A stretch of 64,000 bases of DNA from contig BGKB01000013.1 in assembly GCA_003116975.1 (NCBI GenBank), positions 248,001 to 312,000 of the forward strand, read 5' to 3'. Shown here piece after piece: positions 30,710 through 39,852 of this stretch. The DNA is from Aurantiochytrium sp. KH105 (taxonomy: Eukaryota > Sar > Bigyra > Thraustochytrida > Thraustochytriidae). The notes beneath the pieces are model-generated. The model saw only the letters and a list, made by a program, of their open reading frames with translations, had not been told where the DNA came from and ran no database searches. The position numbers and the translations under genes are program-made. The first letter of the stretch is position 1. Each line of letters starts with the position of its first letter.

Positions 30710-32303
30710 TCGATTCAGCTAGCTCGTCGTTGTAGCAATGACGAGTGCTCGGCCGACTCGCGCAAGAACGGCATCGCGTCTGCGCGCGCATACTGGTCAT
30801 TCTTCTCCATTCGTTCATTCGTCCTCCTTTTTTTGTGTATTCATACAGTTGTCATTCAAGTTCACTGGTCCAGGCAGGCTTCACTCACTCCACACCACAC
30901 AAGTGACTCTGACTTTGCTTGACATGTGAATCGGCTCAGCTTCCCGACAGAGCCAGCATGTAGTGCGTACCCCAAGACAAGGCGCCCGTACTCCCCCTTT
31001 TCTCTACTTTGACACCATCAGCCAGGCTGACAAGCCAAGCCAAAGCAAAGCAAAGCAAGGTAAAAAGCTGTAAAAACGTCCCAGGTCAAAAGTGACTCCC
31101 TGGCAGAGGTCAGGTTAGGTTTGGTCAGGTTTATACCCTAACCCTCGGGCTGCGCAAGACATCTTCTTCCTCAATCTATTCCCCGCATTCCCGTTTCTCG
31201 GGTGCGCTTTTTTTTTTTTTTTTTTTCTGGCGTGCCCTTTGATCGCGACCGGGGCCTGTGCGTGCACTTTGATTTTCGATTACAGTGGCCTCGTTTCCTC
31301 GTTTGGCTCTACCGGCTCAACTCAAGAGACAGACGCTGCTGCTGTCTGCTTGACGTGATTTCTTTGGGTCAGACTTGGAGAAACAAGTTGGCTCCCGCAT
31401 ATCAGTCAGTTTGGAAAAGAAAGAAGCTGTCAATGAGTTGGTCTGAGTCGTCGAGGAGTCTTTTTTCTTTGCGTTTCTTTACATTCGCCAAGTCCGTCAG
31501 CCACAGTGCAAACAAACCAACGTGAACTTGCAAGGAGATTTCACGCACTTGCACAAGCACTGCCAAAGTGAGCTATCCTATTTACTCCACTTGAGAAGGC
31601 TCTCACACGCAGCAAAGGGGCTGCACAAGTGAAGTATAGGGTTTGATCCACTTTGGAGACACGCGTTTGCTCGTGTTGCAGGCGCCGCAGCGTCGCTGCT
31701 GCAGCCAACCCAGACTGCATTCGCTGAGACTACCCGTACGTGAGCGAGCGCCTCGGCGCCGGCGGGCTGCGGAGCGCGCGGCGCGGCGCGGTGCGGCGCC
31801 CGGCCGGCCGGAGCACGCCGCGCAGCGCGCGCCACCTGCGCCGCTTTAGCACCGGCAGCAAAGGGAGAGGGAGGAGAGAGAAACCGAGGAGAGAAAGGAC
31901 TGGCATGGACACGGGCAGCTGGCGGCCCGGACGCTTCGCTGCCGACCCGTCTCTCGCGTACGCGCGCAGGAGAGAGCGCGGTCGGCGGGGGTATGTAGGT
32001 CGCGTTGACGTTCTGCAGACATCATGCTAGTCCGTTCGGTTTGGAGGCGGTGAAAGCGCAGGACGATTGCTCCGAGTTGGCTCCTGGTCAGTCTCGCTTT
32101 CGGTTGCTCATTTCTATGCCTCCCTTCTTCTTCCGTTGGGCGCCGAGTGTTTTGACCTTGCTGGCGTGTATGAGAACGTGAGCGGGGACAACTAACTCTA
32201 TTCATTGCTTGACATATCGTGAACGATTGTCTATCACTTGCTTCAACTCACAGCTCATTTTCGCACACACACTAAAGTTCAGACTTTTCATCCTCTTTGA
32301 AAA
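30710..32303. other. Intergenic region upstream of COX7A-like gene
   Basis: 1594 bp without a convincing gene. Contents: two GGTCAGGT copies at 31108 and 31123, a T-run at about 31208-31226, the CAAGTG cluster at 31547-31656 and a GC-rich stretch at 31740-31860. Short frames here lack any domain. A CCCTAACCC at about 31136 is a single copy and not a telomere repeat. Confidence 0.6.
31547..31656. promoter_or_regulatory. CAAGTG-type motif cluster upstream of COX7A-like gene
   Basis: ACTTGC at 31547, CCAAAGTGAGCTATCC from 31563, an inverted copy reading CTCAAGTGGAGTAAA at 31581-31595, CACAAGTGAAGTATAGG from 31624 and an inverted CCAAAGTGG at 31648-31656. The copy at 31624 shares CAAGTG-R-AGTAT with copies at 41500 and 47956-47969 (minus strand). 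It lies about 650 bp before the COX7A-like ATG. Confidence 0.55.
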
Positions 32304-32761
32304 ATGCTTGGTCAGGTTGTTCGCCGGGCTGCCCAGCCCACCCTCAACCGGTACGTGGACCTGCTACAATCGAAATGTTCACCGTGAAGTCTTCTTTTCT
32401 AACGTTTCTATTTGTTCGATCTCGTTGCATCGAATGCTTTGAATTTTACAGGGCTGGCCAGGTCCGCATGATGTCCGGCAACCCGTAAGTGACACCCTTT
32501 CGTCTCGTGATTGCACGAGAGGTTGAAAGAAAGAGAGTCACATCCTAACGACGAATCTGCGTAATTTATTACCACAGCGTGAGCGACCTCCAGAAGTTCT
32601 ACCAGAAGGGCGCCACCCCGTACCTTCGCGGTGAGGCCGACCCGACCTACCTCCGCAAGGGCAGCGACAAGGCTGTGACCGCCTTTGGCCTCGGTCTTGG
32701 CGGCTTTGGCGTCATCATGGTCTTTTACAACCAGTACCGCATGATCACTGGCCAGAAGTAA
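32304..32761 (+). CDS. Cytochrome c oxidase subunit VIIa-like protein, three exons
   Basis: Joined as 32304-32350, 32452-32484 and 32578-32761, giving 87 residues. Donors are GTACGT and GTAAGT, acceptors TACAG and CACAG, and codon phases match. The N-terminus (MLGQVVRRAAQPTLNRAGQV) is Arg-rich without acidic residues, a typical mitochondrial targeting peptide. The mature part has LQKFYQKGATPYLRG followed by one membrane helix (AVTAFGLGLGGFGVIMVFYN) and a short basic tail. Order and spacing resemble COX7A (QKLFQ..., YLKGG..., single TM). The assignment rests on this shape more than on identity; another small inner-membrane respiratory subunit is possible. Confidence 0.7.
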
Positions 32762-33375
32762 GAGGCGATTGACAATCTGTAGATCAGGCGCGTCACGTCA
32801 CTCTCTAAAGTGATTCATCTTTCTCCTTTTGATCATCTCCCGTCTCTTTGCTTCTTGAATTTTCTAAAAGCAAAAACCATGATGCCTGCCTGCTCTGGTC
32901 GCCTGCTTGCTTGCCTACCCTTGCACTTCGTGAACAGCAACCCCCTCCCCCACCTCTCACACATGCACACCTCTTTTCAAGCAAGGCGTGCCGACGAAGA
33001 GGACCTACTTGCTAGTCTTTTGAAAGTCTTTGATAGTTCAGTCGGCAACGCACAGCGTCATGCGTTGATCGTGTTCTGTACGTAAGCTGGCCTTTGCTGA
33101 CCACTACACGCATAAGCCTATCTATAGGCCTACCTGTCCCATTCCTAATAAAAAAAATTCGAGAACCCTGGAGTTGCTATCATCGTAGTGTGTACGGATT
33201 ACAACGTAACCGATAGTAGTCTTTGCATGGGAATGGGAACGGTGACAAGTTGCCAAGCTAGTAGAGTATTTTTCTTTGCCTTGAGACGTGCGTACGCCGT
33301 GCAGACGCCGCGCAAGGCTGGCGTGGCTCCGCTCTGTGCTTGCGCGCCTGTCTGTCTATCTGGCTGTGCTAAACC
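32762..33375. other. Intergenic spacer between COX7A-like and LRRC46-like genes
   Basis: 614 bp between two plus-strand genes. It contains an AATAAA at 33147-33152, a plausible poly(A) signal for the upstream gene. The promoter of the LRR gene must be in the last ~200 bp. No gene seen. Confidence 0.55.
33147..33152 (+). terminator. Candidate poly(A) signal AATAAA
   Basis: AATAAA followed by an A run, 386 bp after the COX7A-like stop. Position and orientation fit; use is not proven. Confidence 0.4.
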
Positions 33376-34485
33376 ATGTCGTATCGGACGCCAGATCGTG
33401 ACGAAAGCAAAGAGGCTGTGCCGGAAACCGTGACGCCAACTATGGCGGAAAGCGCTACCGCCGACGGGACGCTGGAAGTCGCAAGTGAGTCCGCAACACG
33501 CATCTCAACAGCCAAGAAAGAAGCAGACGCAGTGATGGCCGAGATGACGGAGAGCTTTGATCGCGAACTCTTGCCGCAAACGCGCATGACATTTCGGCGC
33601 ATTACGGAACTGTGCCTGAGCAAAGCGGACCGCGATGCACAAAGCACGAACCCTGATGCTGTTGCGGAAAAGCTCCTCAACATTAAAACAGCGCGCCTTG
33701 ACTGGCAAGGCTTCACGGAGATCGACTCTCTCGAGGCACTGACCAATATTCGGGAGCTCCACTTGCAGTTCAACAGAATTCGTCGCATTGAAAATTTAGA
33801 TTTTCATATGCGCCTTCGCTTTCTTGCGCTTGGGCATAACGAAATTGAACATATCGAAAACCTTGTACACCTGCGCAGTCTCGAAGTTCTGGACCTTAAT
33901 CACAATCGCATTGAAGTGCTCGATCTGACGGCACTTCCGCCGAGCCTTCGTAATTTGGACCTTCGAGGCAACCCGTGTACAAGCGTTTCCGAATACCAAT
34001 CTCGCATCTGCGCAAAAATGCCGCAACTCGTATACTTGGACGCTATCGCCATTCGTAACGAGCGGAAGAGTATGGATCGATCCGGTGGAGATCAACGTGA
34101 TCAAGAGTTGGAGGAACGCGTGGAACTCAAGCCCTTGCGGTCCGCTCGATCTGGGCCGCCATCCGCAACACACCGGTCTGACGCACTGATGGAGGCTGCA
34201 CTTGCTCGAATTGACGAGCTCTCGCGCTCGGCTTCGCTTCGCGCCCACGAAAGTTTTTCGGAAAAACGACGCGGACTTGTGGAACGCTCTCGTGCGCGAA
34301 TGGCGGAATCAGAGCGTGCTTTTGCGGATCGAGTCGTACCAACGATGGAAAATACTCTTCCCGCAGAGATTCGCGAAAACCATCTTTCGAAGAGTTCCAC
34401 CTCAAAGGAGGCACCCACATCAAATCAGGAGCAAAAAGAGGAAAGACAAGCAAATAAGGAGACAAAATCCACAATTCCAGCATGA
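33376..34485 (+). CDS. LRRC46-like leucine-rich repeat protein (axonemal type)
   Basis: 369 residues from the ATG at 33376. Residues about 103-225 are SDS22-like leucine-rich repeats (ALTNIRELHLQFNRIRRIEN, LRFLALGHNEIEHIENL, LEVLDLNHNRIEVLDLTALP) with a capping segment ending MPQLVYLDAIAI. The entry ITELCLSKADRD and the order of repeats follow vertebrate LRRC46 closely (ITEALITKRNL, then four repeats). The C-terminal third is charged and Arg/Ser-rich with probable coiled coil. LRRC46 is associated with sperm flagella in mammals, so the host probably makes flagellated cells. SDS22-like LRR proteins are widespread, so orthology needs a tree. Confidence 0.8.
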   Translation: MSYRTPDRDESKEAVPETVTPTMAESATADGTLEVASESATRISTAKKEADAVMAEMTESFDRELLPQTRMTFRRITELCLSKADRDAQSTNPDAVAEKLLNIKTARLDWQGFTEIDSLEALTNIRELHLQFNRIRRIENLDFHMRLRFLALGHNEIEHIENLVHLRSLEVLDLNHNRIEVLDLTALPPSLRNLDLRGNPCTSVSEYQSRICAKMPQLVYLDAIAIRNERKSMDRSGGDQRDQELEERVELKPLRSARSGPPSATHRSDALMEAALARIDELSRSASLRAHESFSEKRRGLVERSRARMAESERAFADRVVPTMENTLPAEIRENHLSKSSTSKEAPTSNQEQKEERQANKETKSTIPA

Positions 34486-34997
34486 ATCTGAAAGAGTGAG
34501 GAAAAGGGTGCTTGAAGAGTACACCGGGTTGTCTGAATTTACCTGAAAGAATGCGAATGGTGCTTTGACACGGTGTTGAAGAACAAACAAGGTGGATGAA
34601 TCATAAAACGAGGCACTGCCGGATGGGTTTATCATGAATCAAACAAACAAGGAACGACGCGAAAGGAATGCGACAGTGTCATTCGCAAACCAAGATCAAC
34701 CGGATGGGGCCTCGTGTCAGAAGGGGCTCCTCACGGCAAGACAAGAGCGCCACAAGAAAACCTCTATATGCTTTTTTTTTTTGGGGGGGGGGGGTTATAC
34801 CGCAAACTAAATTGGATATGTGATGAGGCGAGAGAATATGACAACATGTCGCCGTGTGCTAGCTAGCAAGCAGTCATGACTTCGCAAAAGGTGGTGAAAA
34901 GGTTGAATGGATGGATGGATGAATGGACGGACGGACGGGCAGCGCGCTGATCAAGCGCAAGGCCCCTACGGTGGAGTAGCCGGGACAGGGATCACAT
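34486..34997. other. Convergent spacer with poly-T/poly-G run
   Basis: 512 bp between the LRRC46-like and NDUFS4 stop codons. It contains T11 at 34772-34782 joined directly to G12 at 34783-34794 and a GGAT/GGAC repeat at about 34908-34940. No gene seen. Confidence 0.6.
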
Positions 34998-36002
34998 TTA
35001 CTTGCCAAGCTTGCGCGCAAGCTCCTGCTTGTCCTTGAGAGCGCGCATGTACCAGTCAGTGGCCTTGTGGTTGTTGGGGTGTGGGTCGGTCCAGTGGGTG
35101 GCCGAGACGGTCTTCGAGGGCATCTTGCCAAAGTTCGTGTGTTTGAGGTTGACCCAGGCCGACTTGCGACCCTCACGGTGGAAGAACTGCGTGTTCATGA
35201 GCTGGTTGGGCGGCATTTTCTCGCGGCGCGAGCGCACGTGGTAGTTGAGGAAGTTCTGAGCGTACTGCTTCTCGCCCTCCTGGTCGACCACAAGCAGAGG
35301 CTCATCAACCTCGTACTTCCATCCCTGGCGCTCGCAGAACGCCGTGGCGTCCTCGAGCTTGTCGAACTTGAGCGTCTGGAGACCCGTCGCGCCGAGAGGG
35401 TCGCCCGAGCTCGCGTACTTCATGAGCTGGTTGGTCCAGTTTTCGCGCCTGTCCAAGTTCAGGCTCCAGTACTTGGTCATGTCATCCTCCATCTGGGAGG
35501 CGTTCTTGGACTGCTTGTAGATGCGCACCTTGCGATCCTTGTGGCCGTCGGGCACCCAGTTCACATAGCCCTCCCAGCCCTTTTGCGCGCCGGGTGGGGT
35601 AGCCTGCTTGGGCTCCGCGGGGGTCACGAGGTCCTCAGAGAATCCGGGCGTGGCTGTGTAGTGAGTGCAGGTCATCAATCGAGAACAATCGCGAGCCGCC
35701 TTGCAACGTTAGTTTCCTGGTCTGTCTCCACGCGCGCTCTGCCTTCACCCTTGTTTCCTTCTTTTTTTGCTCGGCCGCTTCTTGCCTTGCGATTCCCACT
35801 TACCCTTGGTCTCGTTCCAGGCGAGGACCTCCTCGGCGGTCGGCGTCCGGTACACGCCGGGGGCGACCTCCTCGCTCTCCTCCTTCTTGGCCTCGTCCGC
35901 GAACCCGCGCGCGCTCTGCGCAAGCGGCGCGGCGCCACCCTGCTTGAGGGCGCCTCCGCGCGTTGCCGCGCCCACGGCGGCCCTGCGCACAGCCTGCATC
36001 AT
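34998..36002 (-). CDS. NDUFS4: NADH dehydrogenase (complex I) NDUFS4-type subunit, two exons
   Basis: On the minus strand, exon 1 is 36002-35804 and exon 2 is 35653-34998, giving 284 residues. The intron (35803-35654) starts GTAAGT and ends CACAG, and the phase-1 join gives WNETKATPGFSEDL. ATGs at 36002 and 35999 give MMQAVRRAAVG..., a mitochondrial targeting peptide. The core matches NDUFS4 (ETC complex I family): VRIYKQSKNASQ, TKYWSLNLDRRENWTNQLMK, SSGDPLGATGLQTLKF, DATAFCERQGWKYEVDEP. NDUFS4 is an accessory subunit of the complex I N-module in the mitochondrial matrix. The protein is about 110 residues longer than the human precursor (175 aa), mostly through a C-terminal extension after the usual end (MPPNQLMNTQFFHREGRK ...). 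Confidence 0.9.
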
Positions 36003-36974
36003 GCTCCCGGCCTCGGCCTCGACTCCGACTCCTGCTGCTCCTGCTCCTGCCGCCGCTGCTGCCGCTCCGCACTTTGCGTTCTGAGCCTGCGCGTCTCGGC
36101 GCTGCGCTCGTCGAGCTGCTCCTCCTCCTCGACGCTATGCCTGTCGTCGAACGGGATAAGGGCCCAAGCAGCGGTCAGGTTTGGCTTGGGCCACTTTGCC
36201 GGTTAGGTTTGCGCCGCCGCGGCAGACTCTTCCGCGTGAGGGGGGAGGGAGGGATGACTGCAAAAAGTGAAGACCGTGCTCATGAAGCGAGTTCTTGGGA
36301 TGTATGTAGTATGGAGGACGTCTCGGATAGGAGGATGTTTGCGTTGCTCATTGGCCGGCAGTCGTCGGAGAGGTTGTGAGCGTGCGGAGTAAGACGAAAG
36401 ATGATGGCAGCTGGGGGCAATTGAGAGAGCAGCCAGAATGAGCTCACCGATGCTTGAGTGCAACAAATTCCGGACCATGGCGTTAAAAATGAGGCATATA
36501 TTCACCTCGATCAAAGTTTCGTTTTGGTTCGTCGTTACGAAAAGTTTCTGGCTGCCTGCTGCAGGTCCGAGACTCTGAGACCAATTTGAAAGAGAGAGAG
36601 CCCTATTGGAGAAAAAGAAAGTACTTGCTGGTCAGGTGCTGATCTCACCCTACAAAATTCGGCTCCAACGCAGTCCAAACCACAAAAGCGCGCCTGCTTC
36701 TGCGACTGCGACTGCGGTTGCTACGTTGCTACGTTGCTACGTTGGCATGGTGGAGTAAAAGACGGGGTCAAATGCAAGGGGACCTGAAAAACAAAGAAAG
36801 GGCTATTGGAAAGGGCCATTGGAAAGGGCGAAGATAAGCGCCAAAAACAATGCAAAGAAATGGTGAAGAAAAGCTTTTATGATGCTGCTGTGCACACCAC
36901 ACGTAAAACAGAACTCGACCACGCGTCCGGTGGCGGCGGCGGCCAGCGGCGGCCAGCGGCGGCCAGGAGCCTCG
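36003..36974. other. Divergent intergenic region between NDUFS4 and the HINT gene
   Basis: 972 bp with promoters for both neighbours. Two GGTCAGGT copies (36173-36180 and 36630-36637), a GGTTAGGT at about 36201 and TACGTTGC repeats at about 36721-36743 are visible. Frames on the plus strand here are antisense shadows of NDUFS4 exon 1. Confidence 0.55.
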
Positions 36975-37955
36975 ATGACGAGCGCCGCGCCGCGGAGGGA
37001 CCGCTGGCAGCGGGCGCTGCCGCTGTGCTTGACAGCAGCGGCCTTGGCGGCTCTCACTCTTGGTGTTGCCTTGTCGTCGGCCAGTAAAGGCGTCCCTGAC
37101 GCGGTGGGCGCCACTGTCGCCACCACTCGCGCTGCCGCTGCAGCAGCTGCCGTCCGAGAGACGCTCGTGAACGTACAAGGGTGGCAGAGTCTGCCGGCGG
37201 CGCAGAGCTCGGACGAAGACCAGGCTGTCGGCCCGCTCTCTGTGGCAGCTCGCGGAGGCATCGGAGAATGGAACTATTTTCGGACCTCTCTCGGCGGCAG
37301 TAGCCGCCGCTGCAGAAGCAGCAAACCGAAAGGCACCTTTGACGACGACGGAGAGGACACATATGTGCAGGCAGCCAATGTCCGCGTGGGGGATTTTATC
37401 CATGTTGGGGGTGGAACTTTTGAGCCTGTGCTGGCAATCTTGCCACAATCCGCTCCGTGCGCTTCGTGTCTAGTGAAAATTACGACCGAGGATGGCAAGG
37501 CGCTCGTGCTCAGTGCCTCGCATCTTATGCCGCTCGACGGTGGTCAGATGCCTTCTACCCGTCTGGCTGTTGGCGACTTCGTCAAGTCGGCCGATGGCAA
37601 AAACATCTCGCACGTTGCCGTGGCGTCCATCACGCCTGTGCACTCGCAGACAAAGGTCCGCATGCCTCTCACGCCGAGCTGTCGTCTCGACGTAAACGGT
37701 ATTGTTGTATCATGCGCATCGACGGGAACTGCTCCGCCCAATCTTCTGGCTGCACTCTTGGTTCCTGTGCGCGTGCTTCATACCATCATGCCTTTGGCGT
37801 GGTACACGGCCATCCACGATCACATTATTATTGCATTTGCCGGACCGCTCCATTTTCTCCTTGCGGTGAGCATTTGTGCGCTATTGTTTCGCTTTGCCGA
37901 GGTTTCCAACACGGTCAAGTGTATTGTTCACATTCTATTTCACACAAATGGGTAA
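36975..37955 (+). CDS. Hedgehog/intein (HINT) domain membrane or secreted protein
   Basis: 326 residues from the second in-frame ATG at 36975, preferred because it directly precedes a signal or signal-anchor segment (LPLCLTAAALAALTLGVALS); an upstream ATG at 36879 would add 32 residues. About residues 113-310 form a Hog/HINT domain: VQAANVRVGDFIHV, LVLSASHLMPL with the catalytic-type His183 (SxxH in place of the usual TxxH), LAVGDFVKS, then PLTPSCRLDVNGIVVSC, a Hog signature. The first candidate nucleophile is Cys113 in SSRRCRSS, which lacks the usual Gly-Cys context. Hedgehog HINT domains self-cleave and, in animals, attach cholesterol. The N-terminal part (residues 40-112) has no recognised ligand fold. 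The gene ends 11 bp from the convergent PIG-V stop. Confidence 0.82.
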   Translation: MTSAAPRRDRWQRALPLCLTAAALAALTLGVALSSASKGVPDAVGATVATTRAAAAAAAVRETLVNVQGWQSLPAAQSSDEDQAVGPLSVAARGGIGEWNYFRTSLGGSSRRCRSSKPKGTFDDDGEDTYVQAANVRVGDFIHVGGGTFEPVLAILPQSAPCASCLVKITTEDGKALVLSASHLMPLDGGQMPSTRLAVGDFVKSADGKNISHVAVASITPVHSQTKVRMPLTPSCRLDVNGIVVSCASTGTAPPNLLAALLVPVRVLHTIMPLAWYTAIHDHIIIAFAGPLHFLLAVSICALLFRFAEVSNTVKCIVHILFHTNG

Positions 37956-37966
37956 TTTAAATGATT

Positions 37967-39298
37967 CTATACGAAGGGATAATAACAGGCAAAGAGAGCC
38001 GTCCCAAGCAACGTGTAGACGCAGGCCCACGGCACAATCCATTGCTGGGCACGATCTGAATCTGCTGCGTACCAATAGAGCAACGGGCTTCCCGCAAGAA
38101 AGCGTGTGGCAACCTGCACGTGCATACAAAGTAGACAAAAAGACGCGAGAAATCCGAGATGGAGCGCAAAGGGTAGCAATACTAAACCACTGTGTTGCTG
38201 CTGGGCGCCCCATTGCGCACTTTGAAGCGCCCAAACTAGGCTGGGTGCCGCAAGGACAAAGTTTGGAATTTGCTCCGGACGGTAAAACCGGAGGAAGCCC
38301 TGATTCCAGTATTCGTCCTGTACAAAACTATAAACATTTGGCAATCTTTCATGACACCACGGTCGTTTCGCGGTCCACGCATCGCCATTCTGCTCAAAGC
38401 AAAATACCTGCGCGGCGTACCCAAGGACAGTGCCAAGGGGCACCACGGCCGCCAGCAAAATGGGCCCTGCGACGCGCACTCCGGCATGGAAGATGGCAAA
38501 AGGACGAAACTCTTTTTCCCTGGTTAAAAATGGCCACAACAGACGATAGCCAAGATAACCTGCCAAAGTAGCCCCGTTTGAGCGAGTCAAGGTCGCAAGA
38601 GCAAAGACCACGCTTGCTCGCCATAAATCTGCGTCAACGTTGGCGCCAATATGATCGGCGCGCATCGCCCAGCGCATGCCCACAAAGCTAAAGAGACAAA
38701 AGATTGACTCGGTGTATGCGGCAGACATAAAGACGCTCGCTGGTGAAAAACAAAAGAGCGTTGCGACGCGAAAAGCAAAGCGTGCGTCTTTCTCTGAGCA
38801 CACTTGGGTAGTCAAGTCAAAGAGCGCCAGAGCTGCCAGGACAAAGGCGAAATTCCCGAGGCACAGGCCGACGATGACTTGGCAGCTACTGCGCGCGACG
38901 TGCACTCCTAGAATGTGGCCAAGCCCTTCACGAAGGGCAGCCCCGCCCACGCGCATCAGAAAAGGCACGAGAGGGAAAAATGCATGCGTTTGCTCGTACT
39001 TGTACCCTTCGCTAGCTATAAAGCCAAAGTACTCTGCATCCCAGTTCGTCCCGAGCGCAAGCCAACGTGCCATCGCCGGGCCTTGCCGCAGCTGCGCGCT
39101 CGAGTCGTACGGGTCGAGGATCGCGCAGGAGGCCCAGGCTAAAGTCAAGACCATGGCCCGACTTGCCAAGGCCACCCCCGTGACTCGACGTCGGAGCGCC
39201 GTGACATCGTTGTTTGTCAAGGCCCTCGTCGAGCCCTCGCGTCCGGTTCCTCTCGATCCTAGCGCAGCGCCGCCGACCACGTCCGTCTTTGTTGTCAT
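37967..39298 (-). CDS. PIGV: GPI mannosyltransferase 2 (PIG-V)
   Basis: 443 residues from the ATG at 39298; the longer frame begins at a TTG. Signature elements: NWDAEYFGFIASEGYKYEQT with AFFPLVPFLMR in the first lumenal loop, SPASVFMSAAYTESIFCLFS, and LATLTRSNGA. These match PIG-V/Gpi18, the enzyme adding the second mannose of the GPI anchor from dolichol-phosphate-mannose on the ER lumenal side. The rest is a series of hydrophobic segments consistent with a polytopic ER membrane protein. Length is close to human PIG-V (493 aa). Confidence 0.92.
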   Translation of the reverse strand: MTTKTDVVGGAALGSRGTGREGSTRALTNNDVTALRRRVTGVALASRAMVLTLAWASCAILDPYDSSAQLRQGPAMARWLALGTNWDAEYFGFIASEGYKYEQTHAFFPLVPFLMRVGGAALREGLGHILGVHVARSSCQVIVGLCLGNFAFVLAALALFDLTTQVCSEKDARFAFRVATLFCFSPASVFMSAAYTESIFCLFSFVGMRWAMRADHIGANVDADLWRASVVFALATLTRSNGATLAGYLGYRLLWPFLTREKEFRPFAIFHAGVRVAGPILLAAVVPLGTVLGYAAQVFCFEQNGDAWTAKRPWCHERLPNVYSFVQDEYWNQGFLRFYRPEQIPNFVLAAPSLVWALQSAQWGAQQQHSGLVLLPFALHLGFLASFCLLCMHVQVATRFLAGSPLLYWYAADSDRAQQWIVPWACVYTLLGTALFACYYPFV

Positions 39299-39852
39299 CG
39301 CCGTTGATCTTTGCGTTTCAGGTGCGTGTTTTTCCGCCTCGACCCCCTTGCTCAACCCTACTGCGGCCTACTTGCTACTTACTATACACAACCCTTGGAA
39401 GAGGAGGTGGGCAGAGGGGAAAATACGACACCCATACTGAAAGAGGTGCTATGTGCTAGGTGGTTACGAGCAGGGAGTAAGCTCATGTGCTCTGTGCTCG
39501 TTCATTCACACCTCACCTTGATTCTTCTATTCATGAATGGGCCTCGGGCCCAACACCCATCAACACCCATCATCATCATCATCATCATCATCATCATTAT
39601 TAGGCTATGAGTAACAGTAGTAACAACCACGCAGCAACAGAAGCCGGACCTTTGCCTCATCCCTCTCGCAGCACCGGCGGAAGCACTGAAATTCAGCGAG
39701 GAGGAGGAGACGAATGCATGGAGAATGGTCCTCGTCGGTTTCGTCTGAAGAGGCTTTGTTTGGAGGGGCTTTGATTTGTGAAAAGCCATCTTCAAGGTTT
39801 TCAAAGAAAATGAAAAAATATCTGGTCAGACTTTGTGCACATCTTTTCATGA
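39299..39852. other. Intergenic spacer with CAT trinucleotide repeat
   Basis: 554 bp upstream of PIG-V and downstream of SGT1 (both minus). A (CAT)10-type repeat lies at about 39568-39597. No gene seen. Confidence 0.6.
39568..39597 (+). repeat. (CAT)n trinucleotide repeat
   Basis: About ten perfect copies of CAT seen directly in non-coding DNA. Confidence 0.85.

Noticed and set aside
31130-31150. CCCTAACCC resembling a telomere repeat
   Set aside because: Only a single unit, not an array.
35067-36206. 379-codon plus-strand frame
   Set aside because: Antisense to NDUFS4 exons and intron; Leu/Arg-biased.
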